Assembly (NCBI GenBank): GCA_007753675.1
Contig: CP036432.1
Coordinates: 62,001 to 126,000, forward strand
From: Stieleria magnilauensis
GTDB lineage: Bacteria; Planctomycetota; Planctomycetia; Pirellulales; Pirellulaceae
Length of the DNA: 64,000 bases
Direction of reading: 5' to 3'
The position numbers were made by a program, and so were the translations under genes. Of the stretch, positions 35,139 through 44,011 are shown piece by piece; the first letter of the stretch is position 1, and each line of letters opens with the position of its first letter. Under the pieces are notes generated by a model. The model was not told the DNA's origin. It searched no databases and was given only the letters and a program-made list of their open reading frames with translations.

Positions 35139-36305
35139 ATGGATATCCTCCAAGAGTTTATAAAAACGACCGGCTTCTGGTCGCTCGGACCCGGCAACGT
35201 GGTCATGATCGTGATCGGGATTGTGTTCATCGCGCTGGCGATCACAAAGGATTACGAGCCGTTGTTGCTGGTCCCGATCGGCATGGGGGCGATCGTCGGC
35301 AACATCCCGTTGATCGAAGGCATGTCGTTGAGTGTTTACGACATGCATCGGTGGGTGATTGAAGACGGACAAGTCAATTATCAGCCAGGCAGTGTGCTGA
35401 GCTATTTGTATTTTGGGGTCAGTTGGGGTATCTACCCGCCGTTGGTCTTTTTGGGCATCGGCGCGATGACGGATTTCTCCACGATGCTTTCCAATCCGAA
35501 GCTCGTTCTGCTGGGAGCGGCGGCGCAGGTCGGCGTCTTTCTGACGTTCCTCGGCGCCATTTGGCTCGGGTTCGATCTGAAGCAATCCGGTGCGATCGGG
35601 ATCATCGGCGGTGCCGACGGGCCGACCGCGATCTTTCTCTCGTCCAAGCTCGCTCCCGAATTGCTCGGCGCGATCGCGATCGCCGCCTATTCCTACATGG
35701 CGTTGGTCCCGGTGATCCAGCCGCCGATCATGCGATTGCTGACCACGCATGACGAGCGACTGATCCGGATGAAGCCGCCGCGCAAGGTCTCGCGTCGCGA
35801 AAAGATGATCTTTCCTGTCGCGGCGTTTCTGATTTGCACCCTGGTCGCACCCGGAGCGATGGTGCTGTTGGGGATGCTGTTCTTCGGCAACCTGTTGAAA
35901 GAGAGCATGGTGACTGAGCGTTTGGCCAACACGGCGCGGACGGCGATGATCGATATCGTCACAGTCCTGCTCGGTTTTTCCGTCGGCGCCAGCACCGAAG
36001 CGAGCACGTTTCTGACGCGACAGTCCCTGTTGATTTTTGGGCTCGGTGCGTTGGCGTTCGCGATCGCCACCGCCGGTGGCGTCTTGTTTGCCAAGTTCAT
36101 GAATCTGTTCTTGAAAGAAAAAATTAACCCGTTGATTGGAGCCGCCGGTGTCTCCGCGGTCCCCGATTCGGCCCGCGTGGTGCAGATGGTGGGGCAGCAA
36201 GAAGACCCGCACAATTTTTTGTTGATGCATGCGATGGCACCCAACGTGGCCGGTGTGATCGGTTCGGCGATTGCCGCGGGTGTGTTGTGGGCTGTGCTCA
36301 CGTAG
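35139..36305 (+). CDS. oadB: Oxaloacetate decarboxylase beta subunit, sodium pump (OadB)
   Basis: The 388-residue polytopic membrane protein has the conserved features of the sodium-ion translocating decarboxylase beta subunit: GIYPPLVFLGIGAMTDF, GIIGGADGPTAIFLSSKLAP (with the essential Asp and Gly-rich loop) and SAVPDSARVVQMVGQQEDP. It pumps sodium while decarboxylating carboxybiotin. It is 53 bases after oadG. Related methylmalonyl-CoA or glutaconyl-CoA decarboxylases share this subunit, so the substrate is decided by the alpha subunit. Confidence 0.92.
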   Translation: MDILQEFIKTTGFWSLGPGNVVMIVIGIVFIALAITKDYEPLLLVPIGMGAIVGNIPLIEGMSLSVYDMHRWVIEDGQVNYQPGSVLSYLYFGVSWGIYPPLVFLGIGAMTDFSTMLSNPKLVLLGAAAQVGVFLTFLGAIWLGFDLKQSGAIGIIGGADGPTAIFLSSKLAPELLGAIAIAAYSYMALVPVIQPPIMRLLTTHDERLIRMKPPRKVSRREKMIFPVAAFLICTLVAPGAMVLLGMLFFGNLLKESMVTERLANTARTAMIDIVTVLLGFSVGASTEASTFLTRQSLLIFGLGALAFAIATAGGVLFAKFMNLFLKEKINPLIGAAGVSAVPDSARVVQMVGQQEDPHNFLLMHAMAPNVAGVIGSAIAAGVLWAVLT

Positions 36306-36364
36306 CGGGGCCCAAGGTTACGTAGCTGTTTGTAAGAGCGTGTTTTGATAACGAGGAAAACGAC

Positions 36365-38197
36365 GTGTCGAAAAAGAAAGTCAACTTCATGTGCACCGCA
36401 TTCCGTGACGGATTTCAATCCGTGTTCGGCGCCCGCGTGTTCACCAAAGATTTTCTTCCGGCAGTGGAAGCGGCGCGTGATGCGGGAATCAGCTGGTTCG
36501 AAGCCGGGGGCGGGGCACGGTTTCAGTCACTGTATTTCTACTGCAATGAAAACGCGTTCGATATGATGGACGCGTTTCGCGAAACCGCCGGGCCGGATGC
36601 GAATCTGCAAACGCTGGCCCGGGGCGTCAACGTCGTCGGTCTGGATTCACAGTCCAGCGACATCGTCAAACTTCATGCCGAGATGTTCAAGAAACATGGC
36701 ATGACCACGATCCGCAACTTCGACGCGCTCAACGATGTCAACAACCTGATCTACAGTGGCCAGTGCATCGTCGATGCGGGACTGAAACACCAGGTTTGTG
36801 TGACGTTGATGGAACTGCCGCCGGGCTGCGTGGGCGCCCACGACGCCGCCTTCTACGCCCGCACCCTGCAACAGATCCTCGACGCCGACATCCCCTTCGA
36901 TGCCGTCTGCTTCAAAGACGCCTCGGGAACGGCGGTGCCTTCGAAAGTCTACGAGACGATTAAGGCGGCGCGGCGGATGCTGCCCGAAGGAACCTTCATC
37001 CATTTCCACACGCACGAAACCGCCGGCGTCAGCGTGTTGGCCAACAAGGCCGCACTCGACGCGGGGGCCGATGCGATCGACTTGTCCATGGCACCGTGTT
37101 CGGGAGGAACCTGTCAGCCGGACATTTTGGTGATGTGGCACGCGCTCCGCGGTAGCGATTACGAACTGGACGTCGACGTCGAAAAAGTCCGTGAGGCGGA
37201 AGAGGTCTTCAAGGACTGCATGCGCGATTACTTTCTGCCGCCCGAGGCGACCGCCGTCGAACCTTTGATTCCCTGGAGCCCGATGCCCGGTGGCGCGTTG
37301 ACCGCCAACACCCAGATGCTGCGTGACAACGGCATCATGGAAAAGTATCCCGAGATCATCATGGCGATGAGCGACGTCGTCCGCAAAGGTGGCTACGGTA
37401 CGTCGGTAACGCCGGTGTCGCAGTTTTACTTTCAACAGGCGTTCAACAACGTGATGTTCGGCCCCTGGAAAAAGATTGCCGAACCGTACGGAAAGATGGT
37501 GCTCGGTTATTTCGGCAAAACGCCGGTCGAGCCCGATGCCGAGGTGGTTCACTTGGCCGCCGAACAGCTCAAGTTGGAACCGACGACGCGACCGGTCTTG
37601 GAGATCAACGATGCCGACCCCACCAAAGGCGTCGCCGCGGCGAAGGCAGTCTTGGAAAAGGAAGGGTTGCCGGTGACCGATGAGAACATCTTTATCGCCT
37701 CGACGTGCAAAGAGAAAGGCATCAAGTTTCTCAAGGGCGAAGCCGAAGTGGGCGTGCGGAAGATCGATCAAGCGGCTGAGGCTGCCAAGTCCGCCGAAGC
37801 CGCACAGGTGACCGGCAAGCCCCAGACAGGACCCGCCGAGTACACGGTCACCGTCAACGGCGAAGACATCATGATGGCGTTCGAGGGTGATGTCGTCACC
37901 GTCGGTGGCCGAGTGTATCGGGTGGCGATTCGCCCCGAAGATTCCGCGGCGCCGACACCGCAAGTGAGCGGAAGCAGCGGTGCGTCCACGGAGATCAAAT
38001 CACAAATGCCCGGGGCCGTGTTCAAGCAATTGGTCCAGCCGGGCGATCACGTCCACTCCGGTGATCCGATTCTGATCTTGGAAGCGATGAAGATGGAAAT
38101 GGAAATCAATTCCACTGTCGATGGAACGGTCGACGAAGTCCGCGTCGCGGTCGGCGACCACGTCACCACGGGACAAGTTCTGGCAACGATCAAGTAG
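36365..38197 (+). CDS. oadA: Oxaloacetate decarboxylase alpha subunit / carboxyltransferase with biotinyl domain (OadA)
   Basis: The 610-residue protein starts at a GTG. The HMGL-like carboxyltransferase domain (residues about 1-300) has MCTAFRDGFQSVFGARV, FKDASGTAVPSKVYETI and HFHTHETAGVSV with the metal His pair. The conserved PYC_OADA region follows. The C-terminal biotinyl domain carries the biotinylated Lys in LEAMKMEME. It transfers the carboxyl group of oxaloacetate to biotin. The operon order is gamma, beta, alpha. Pyruvate carboxylase subunit B is a related alternative. Confidence 0.9.
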   Translation: MSKKKVNFMCTAFRDGFQSVFGARVFTKDFLPAVEAARDAGISWFEAGGGARFQSLYFYCNENAFDMMDAFRETAGPDANLQTLARGVNVVGLDSQSSDIVKLHAEMFKKHGMTTIRNFDALNDVNNLIYSGQCIVDAGLKHQVCVTLMELPPGCVGAHDAAFYARTLQQILDADIPFDAVCFKDASGTAVPSKVYETIKAARRMLPEGTFIHFHTHETAGVSVLANKAALDAGADAIDLSMAPCSGGTCQPDILVMWHALRGSDYELDVDVEKVREAEEVFKDCMRDYFLPPEATAVEPLIPWSPMPGGALTANTQMLRDNGIMEKYPEIIMAMSDVVRKGGYGTSVTPVSQFYFQQAFNNVMFGPWKKIAEPYGKMVLGYFGKTPVEPDAEVVHLAAEQLKLEPTTRPVLEINDADPTKGVAAAKAVLEKEGLPVTDENIFIASTCKEKGIKFLKGEAEVGVRKIDQAAEAAKSAEAAQVTGKPQTGPAEYTVTVNGEDIMMAFEGDVVTVGGRVYRVAIRPEDSAAPTPQVSGSSGASTEIKSQMPGAVFKQLVQPGDHVHSGDPILILEAMKMEMEINSTVDGTVDEVRVAVGDHVTTGQVLATIK

Positions 38198-38315
38198 CAG
38201 ATTACTGAGTAGAATTCAAAGCCACGGTCCCGGCTTCGGAATAGACTAGGCGTCAAAATGGATCAACGTGTCGGGTGGGCCGTGACAACGCACTGGTACA
38301 ATTCGTTTTGATTTA

Positions 38316-40241
38316 ATGGAAAAGAAATATGCGTGGGCGATGATCGCGATCGTCGCTGTGGCGGTTATTGGATGGAGCCTCTCCGCCCTGCGACTCGGGG
38401 CGGATCGGGAAGAGCATGCAACGCCTGGTCCGGGTACCGACCCATCGCCTGCTTCGGCGATTGAACCGGCCACGTTGGTCGCCGCCCGCCCCGTCGTCGA
38501 CCGCCGCGGGGGATACATCGGATCGGAGTCTTGCGAGAAATGCCACCAGGATTACCACCAATCGTGGCACGAATCGTATCACCGCACGATGACCCAACCG
38601 GTCACCTCGGAAACCGCGCCGGCGGCGATCAACAATCAAAGCGTGGTGGTCCAAGGGCGAACGTACCGGTTCCATCGTCACAACGACGAGTTCTCCGTCG
38701 AACTGGACGACCCGGTCGCGAACGGCAAACGCATGACGCGTCGTTTGGTGCTGATGACGGGGTCTCATCACATGCACATTTTTTGGTACGAATCCGGGAT
38801 CGATAAAACACCCGCGCAGTTGCCGATCTTGTTCCTGATCGATCAACAGCGATGGATCCCTCGGCAGAGTGCGTTTCTACGACCACCGAACATGGAAAAG
38901 GGGCATGAGTTGGGACGCTGGAACGAAACGTGTTGTCAATGTCATTCGACCCATCCCCGCACTCGTCCGGATCCCGACGGGTCGACCTGGGACACGCGGG
39001 TGAGTGATTTTGGGATCACGTGCGAAGCCTGCCATGGGCCGGGCGAACCACACGTTGCCTTTCATCAATCCGATTCCGTCGATTCCAAGCCGGCGGCCGA
39101 TCCGATCGTCAATCCGTTGGACTTGCCCTCGGAGACTCGATCCGACATGTGCGGCCAATGTCATGGCATCATGATGGTCAACATCGATAATGCCGCCGAT
39201 CAGGAGGAATTCTTTCGCCTAGGCCGTCGATTCCGCCCCGGCGACAATCTGGGTGAGGCGTATTTTCTGAAACTTGTCCGTGGAAGCAAAGAGCATTGGG
39301 ACAGCGAAACATTCGGCAAGTTCAACGCTATGCCGGGGAAATTTCACGGACACTTTTGGCCCGACGGAGAAGTTCGGGTGTCCGGCCGCGACTACACCGG
39401 AATGATCGAGTCGAGGTGCTTTCAGCAAGGGGAACTGTCGTGCATGTCGTGTCACACGATGCACCAACAGGATCTCGCGCTGCAATCCGAATGGAAGGAC
39501 GACCAGTTGAAACCGGAAATGCGGGGCGACACCGCGTGCCTGCAATGTCATCCGAGTTACAAGGAGTTAGGGACGCAGCATACGCATCACCCGATCAATT
39601 CCGAAGGCAGCCGTTGCATGAATTGTCACATGCCGCACACCGTCTACGGGATTCTCAAAACCATTCGCTCGCACACGATTTCCAGTCCCTCGGTCGCCAC
39701 CACCATCGACACCGGTCGCCCCAACGCCTGTAACCTTTGCCACCTGGACCATACGTTGGAGCAGACGGCGACTCATTTGGCCGCGTGGTATGGGCATGAT
39801 AAACCGGAATTGGCGCCGATCGAACAGAACACCGCTGCTTCGCTGTTGTATTTTCTCGGTGGCGATGCGGCTCAACGGGTGTTGCAAGTCAACGCGTTCC
39901 AATGGCAACCCGCCCAGGAAGCATCGGGGACCGATTGGATGCGATTCTATCTGCTGATGGGCATGGAAGATCCCTACGATGCCATTCGATTGATTTCCGA
40001 ACGCGGGTACCGTTCGCTTCCCAATCATCTCAGTAGCAGCGGATCATCGCTCGATTACGATTTCCTCGACGCGCCGCAAGTGCGTGGGGAGAAGCTCCGC
40101 GGCGAGTATCAAAAGGTTTTCCAGACCCGTCTGAAACCCAATGACGCATTGCTGATCGCCCCGGACGGCTTTCTAGACCGGGCACGATTTGGTTTTTTGA
40201 CACAGCAACGTAACGGCCGACCGGTGTACCTGCAGGAGTGA
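38316..40241 (+). CDS. Octahaem c-type cytochrome, membrane-anchored
   Basis: The 641-residue protein has an N-terminal helix (WAMIAIVAVAVIGWSLSA), then eight CxxCH haem sites: CEKCH, CCQCH, CEACH, CGQCH, CMSCH, CLQCH, CMNCH and CNLCH. Several further His residues could act as distal ligands. It should be an electron carrier or multihaem oxidoreductase facing the periplasm. It does not carry an obvious nitrite-reductase CxxCK site. The C-terminal 150 residues have no haem site. It is convergent with the following membrane protein. Confidence 0.88.
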   Translation: MEKKYAWAMIAIVAVAVIGWSLSALRLGADREEHATPGPGTDPSPASAIEPATLVAARPVVDRRGGYIGSESCEKCHQDYHQSWHESYHRTMTQPVTSETAPAAINNQSVVVQGRTYRFHRHNDEFSVELDDPVANGKRMTRRLVLMTGSHHMHIFWYESGIDKTPAQLPILFLIDQQRWIPRQSAFLRPPNMEKGHELGRWNETCCQCHSTHPRTRPDPDGSTWDTRVSDFGITCEACHGPGEPHVAFHQSDSVDSKPAADPIVNPLDLPSETRSDMCGQCHGIMMVNIDNAADQEEFFRLGRRFRPGDNLGEAYFLKLVRGSKEHWDSETFGKFNAMPGKFHGHFWPDGEVRVSGRDYTGMIESRCFQQGELSCMSCHTMHQQDLALQSEWKDDQLKPEMRGDTACLQCHPSYKELGTQHTHHPINSEGSRCMNCHMPHTVYGILKTIRSHTISSPSVATTIDTGRPNACNLCHLDHTLEQTATHLAAWYGHDKPELAPIEQNTAASLLYFLGGDAAQRVLQVNAFQWQPAQEASGTDWMRFYLLMGMEDPYDAIRLISERGYRSLPNHLSSSGSSLDYDFLDAPQVRGEKLRGEYQKVFQTRLKPNDALLIAPDGFLDRARFGFLTQQRNGRPVYLQE

Positions 40242-40263
40242 TGGTTGTTCTTGTGGCCGCCAA

Positions 40264-41493
40264 TCATGTGCGGCTGGTCACGTTCGCGGGCGACGTGCAG
40301 CTGGCAAGACAGGTGATCGCACCGATCAGGACAAGCAGTGGACCAAGGCTGAGTGCCAGCGGTGGCATGGAAGCGACCGTTTGTAGCAGCAGCATCGCCA
40401 GTGTGAGCGCACAGCCCACGATGAATGCGAACACCGCGATCTTGGGGGGCCATTTCATTTCACTCTTTCCGGCACCCTCACGAGATAGAAAAATCGACAT
40501 CATGCCGAGGACGATGCAATAGCTGTGCGCTAAACGTGTCAGACGCCGCGGCAGCGCGTTGTAGTCTCCCATGAAGTCGGGCGTCGGAAACGGACCTTCG
40601 AAGGCATACAGCCCGATGAACATGCCGGCCGACGTCGACGCGGCGATCAGGAACCAACCCCAGCGCTCCAGCGTGCCGCCATGCTTCATCGCAAGGATCA
40701 GGCCCGAGTACACGCCGGTCACGACGGCGGTCGCCGGCAAGGCCAGCAGGTATTTCAGGTGCATCGTGGTGAAGCAGGCGAGCGCGAGAATCAACGGCAT
40801 ACCGACCGCCCCGATCGCTAAGCTGACTCCACCCAGTCGCGCTTTGGCGTGATACGGGCCGGCGCGCCGGGCGACCCCGTAGTACAGCAGGGTCAATACC
40901 GACAACGCGATCGCGGCCACTCGAGCCAAACGCAACATCCGCAACCGGACGCCGTCTTCGCTGCCGAGCTGTTCCAAGACCCAAGCTTCGGGCAAAACGG
41001 GACGCAGACCGGCGATGAAATCCAACAGCATCCCGAAGCAGGCCACCGGCAGAATCATCCTGATCTGCTTTGCGTAGAGGCCCGACGGGCCGACCCACAA
41101 CAGGAACGCGAACCCGCTGAAATTGACCAGACTGCCGGCAAGCACCAACCAGTGACACGCCGGCCACCACAGTCCGAGTGCGTACCCGGCGATGTAGCTG
41201 CCGGCGCCGATCGCGGTGAGTACCGCAGCGGTTGTGCGTGCCCGGCGATCGAATGCAGGCGTCGCCAGCAAATGCGCCATCGCCAGCTGCAGAAACGCCA
41301 TCGCAATCACCACGCCGTGGGCGTGCCGGACGGCGAGGGGAATACCGCCGTCAGAACCGGCCGCAGTGGTCGCATCCAACAGCCATGGATCCAATGCCGC
41401 GGACAACGTCAATCCGATCAACAGCGTCGTCCATCCCAGCAGTCGATTCAGGTTGCCCGCCGCGACAAAGCCGTCGTCGTTGGGAGGTGTCAT
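40264..41493 (-). CDS. Multi-pass membrane protein coupled to a radical SAM gene
   Basis: The ATG at 41493 overlaps the stop of the radical SAM gene by 4 bases, giving 409 residues. There are about ten to eleven hydrophobic helices (for example LLGWTTLLIGLTLSAALDPW, VVIAMAFLQLAMAHLLA, GAVGMPLILALACFTT and VFAFIVGCALTLAMLLLQ). The family is not recognised. Because it is translationally coupled to a B12-binding radical SAM protein, it may belong to a lipid or hopanoid modification pathway, but this is only inference. Confidence 0.68.
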   Translation of the reverse strand: MTPPNDDGFVAAGNLNRLLGWTTLLIGLTLSAALDPWLLDATTAAGSDGGIPLAVRHAHGVVIAMAFLQLAMAHLLATPAFDRRARTTAAVLTAIGAGSYIAGYALGLWWPACHWLVLAGSLVNFSGFAFLLWVGPSGLYAKQIRMILPVACFGMLLDFIAGLRPVLPEAWVLEQLGSEDGVRLRMLRLARVAAIALSVLTLLYYGVARRAGPYHAKARLGGVSLAIGAVGMPLILALACFTTMHLKYLLALPATAVVTGVYSGLILAMKHGGTLERWGWFLIAASTSAGMFIGLYAFEGPFPTPDFMGDYNALPRRLTRLAHSYCIVLGMMSIFLSREGAGKSEMKWPPKIAVFAFIVGCALTLAMLLLQTVASMPPLALSLGPLLVLIGAITCLASCTSPANVTSRT

Positions 41494-42827
41494 GGGTGAA
41501 ACGCCCGCTGTTTGTGACGACGTGAATACAGGTAGTACTTGGCGAACTGCTTTCGCCGCCACTGGGTGAAGTCTTCACAGTAGAGTCGGTCCGCAAGCTC
41601 GTGAAAGCCCTGTTGGAGTTCGTCGACCGACATCGGCGTGGGGCGATAGTTCAAATCGAACAGCGTGCATCGTTCCCATGCACCGGGATACAGTAAGCGA
41701 TTGTCTTTCTCCAAACGCTGGTAGAGTGGCGTGCCGGGGAACGGTGTCTGGTAGGTGATCTGGACGTCATACAGTTTGGCTTGCTCGGCAAAGTCGTACA
41801 CGGCGTCAAAGATGTCGGTTCCCTGGCCGTCCAGCCCCAAGATGAAGCAGCCGTTGACGCGGATGCCGTTGCTTTGGATCCGTTCCACCGCTTCGATGTA
41901 GTTCGGCCATTGTCGGCGTTTCCAATCGTTCTTCAGTTCAATGCCTTTCAATCCCGGCAAGATCGGGCTTTCCAAACCGATCAGCACTTCGGCGCATCCG
42001 CTGTCGCGCATCATTCGCAACAGTTCTTCGTCTTCGTGCACCGACAGATCCGTTTCGGCGAACCACTTCACCCGCCGCCTTTTCAACTGTGGCAGCAACT
42101 CCTTCCAGTACGCGCGATGGATGAACGAATTGTCGTCGGCAAACTCGATAAAGGGCCTGGGCCAGAGTTCACAGATGCGGTCGATTTCGGCGAGCACTTT
42201 CGCGATGGGCTTTTGTTTGTAGCGTCGTGTCAGCAAAATGCTGGACGCGCAGAATTCGCAACACCTCGGACAGCCGCGACTGGTCTGAACCGTCAGCCGG
42301 TTGTACTTGGAGATGTCCAGTAATTCATACGCCGGCATCGGTGCGTCGGCGAGATCGAATTCGGCGACATCGAAGGAGCTGTAGCGGCGCCGCAACTGAC
42401 CCGAGCGAGCGTCGTCAAGCACATCCCGCCACACCACTTCGCCTTCGCCGATCACCACCGCGTCACAATGCCCGAGCGCTTCGTCGGGCAGCGACGTCAC
42501 GTGCAACCCGCCGAGCACGACAGGGATGCCGAGTTCACGGTATTGATCGGCCAGCGTGTAGGCCTCGGGCATCTGGGCGGTAAAGCTGGAGATGGCGACC
42601 AAGTCGAGAGCTTGTGGCAGCGGGTCGAGTTGCTTGAGGTCTTGCACCTCGAAGTACTCCACCGAATCCTGCGGGGGAATCATCGCGGCCAAGGTCAACA
42701 GGCCCAGGCTGGGCAACGATGCAATCGTTTCGCTGCGTTCGACGAAGCCGGGCAGCGTCAGCCCTTTGCGCAACAGTTCCTGGTCGCAGCAGCGAATACC
42801 GCTCATCGCAATCAAGCCGATTCTCAT
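41490..42827 (-). CDS. B12-binding radical SAM protein
   Basis: The ATG at 42827 (MRIGLIAMSGIRCCDQELL) gives 445 residues. The N-terminal half is a B12-binding-like domain (LVAISSFTAQMPEAYTLADQY, PVVLGGLHVTSLPDEALGHCDAVVIGEGE). The radical SAM core has the 4Fe-4S motif SRGCPRCCEFCAS (CxxxCxxC) and later ADDNSFIHRAYW, FGLE-type IGLESP and NGCFILGLDGQ. Such proteins typically methylate or rearrange lipids and other metabolites. It is coupled to the downstream membrane protein, which gives the most direct clue. The next upstream bases (42828-42996) are non-coding. Confidence 0.88.
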   Translation of the reverse strand: MRIGLIAMSGIRCCDQELLRKGLTLPGFVERSETIASLPSLGLLTLAAMIPPQDSVEYFEVQDLKQLDPLPQALDLVAISSFTAQMPEAYTLADQYRELGIPVVLGGLHVTSLPDEALGHCDAVVIGEGEVVWRDVLDDARSGQLRRRYSSFDVAEFDLADAPMPAYELLDISKYNRLTVQTSRGCPRCCEFCASSILLTRRYKQKPIAKVLAEIDRICELWPRPFIEFADDNSFIHRAYWKELLPQLKRRRVKWFAETDLSVHEDEELLRMMRDSGCAEVLIGLESPILPGLKGIELKNDWKRRQWPNYIEAVERIQSNGIRVNGCFILGLDGQGTDIFDAVYDFAEQAKLYDVQITYQTPFPGTPLYQRLEKDNRLLYPGAWERCTLFDLNYRPTPMSVDELQQGFHELADRLYCEDFTQWRRKQFAKYYLYSRRHKQRAFHP

Positions 42828-42996
42828 TTCGTCACTCTCACGTGCTGTGTTGAAGCCTACGGGCCCTGCGCTGGTCAAGACCTTGTCGATCGAGCGGTAT
42901 TGGCCTCGCGCCAAACGGCTGATCCCATCTGCGATCTCATTTAATCAACAGGCTTTGACGATTTTTGATGCCCGGACATTGAGCTGACGCGAACCA

Positions 42997-43440
42997 CTAC
43001 GACGGTTCCAACAACGACTTCAGTTTTTGCAACGATTGCTGTCCCTTCTGCTGAGCGCCGGCGAGCAATTGGTCCAGACCTTCGGTTCCCGCGAGTTCTG
43101 CCGGGATCTCGGCTTCGACATCCACGGTCAGCTTGGTTCCGGTGCCTTCGGGTTCGGCGTTGTAAGTGAATTGGCTCTTGATGCCGCCCTCGGTGGCGAA
43201 CGAGTAGCGGCGACCGGGGGCATAGTGAATGGTTTTGGCGGTTCCGGTGAACTCGTGGCCGAGCAAGTCCCATTTCCAATCCCAGCTCTTGGTGACCTGC
43301 CCCGGGTCGCCTTGAATGTTGGAAACGCCCTTGAGCGATTGCAGGTACTTCATGCGGTTGCGAAGGTCGGCAATGAAGCGGATTACATCCTCGGGGTCGC
43401 GATCGATTGCGACAGAGACCTGTAGATTCTGTTTGGACAT
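42997..43440 (-). CDS. SRPBCC (polyketide cyclase/START-like) family protein
   Basis: The 147-residue protein begins MSKQNLQVSVAIDRDPEDVIRFIAD and has the helix-grip fold features KSWDWKWDLLGHEFTG, IHYAPGRRYSFATEGG and FTYNAEPEGTGTKLTVDVEAEIPA, then a C-terminal amphipathic helix. Such proteins bind a hydrophobic ligand; many are uncharacterised. A good GGAGCACAGGA-like site precedes the ATG. It is alone on this strand between the radical SAM gene and a sulfatase relic. The 302 bases from 43441 to 43742 hold no gene, only the GGTAGGAAGAT motif. Confidence 0.82.
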   Translation of the reverse strand: MSKQNLQVSVAIDRDPEDVIRFIADLRNRMKYLQSLKGVSNIQGDPGQVTKSWDWKWDLLGHEFTGTAKTIHYAPGRRYSFATEGGIKSQFTYNAEPEGTGTKLTVDVEAEIPAELAGTEGLDQLLAGAQQKGQQSLQKLKSLLEPS

Positions 43441-43621
43441 TTCCTGTGCTCCTTAGAAAAGGGGATTTCGTCCGAACGAGTATTGCGCCGTTGGGGAACA
43501 CGGCGGGCAACGTCGATTCTAACGCGCCCCGGTGTCAGAGAGCCCGTCGTTGGATCAGCACAGCGCCGCGATCAGGCAAATTTGCCGCGCGGTGGAACGC
43601 ATGGGGATGGTCGATGGAATG

Positions 43622-43650
43622 GGGTAGGAAGATTCTGGGTAGGAAGATTG
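43622..43650. repeat. Two copies of GGTAGGAAGATT
   Basis: The motif occurs twice in tandem (GGTAGGAAGATTCTGG and GGTAGGAAGATTGCG), the same unit as in the array at 26594-26678. Confidence 0.5.
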
Positions 43651-43742
43651 CGTCGCGGATTCAGGCGATCGGGTGTCGAGCCTGCCATTCGGGGCAACGG
43701 CGAAGAGGAGTGTTTCACGAAGTTGCTTGGCACGGGGAAGCG

Positions 43743-44000
43743 TCAGTGGTTGGAGCGTTTTTGGTAACCCGGCTTTCGATCGCTGCTGACGCAGTCGTGG
43801 TGAATGGCTTGCCCTTTGTTTGGAAACGAGTCGAGGGCATGTTGCAAAGTCCTTCGTGCCGATTGCTGCTCAGCATCCGCGTTGTCGATCGGCAACGGTT
43901 GTGTCTCCATCACGTCGCTGATGGTGTCGTACAGGTCGCCGTTGTCATAGAGCTTGTATTTCTTGTTGCGGGCGTAGCGGACTTCGTAATGGCTGCGAAC
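43743..44000 (-). pseudogene. Remnant of a sulfatase C-terminus
   Basis: In this frame the residues RSHYEVRYARNKKYKLYDNG then DLYDTISDVMETQPLP look like the C-terminal YKLYxDGxxYDxxxDxxE element of sulfatases, followed by a helical tail QQSARRTLQHALDSFP. Upstream of it there is no catalytic domain; the frame runs into the next gene. The stop is at 43743-43745. This is best read as the decayed end of a deleted sulfatase, with about 85 codons left. Confidence 0.5.
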
Positions 44001-44011
44001 TGCGGCTTCTA

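Noticed and set aside
35046-36230. A 394-codon minus-strand frame opposite oadB
   Set aside because: Repeated Asp/Gln/Arg/His-rich translation is typical of an antisense shadow; oadB is well supported on the other strand.
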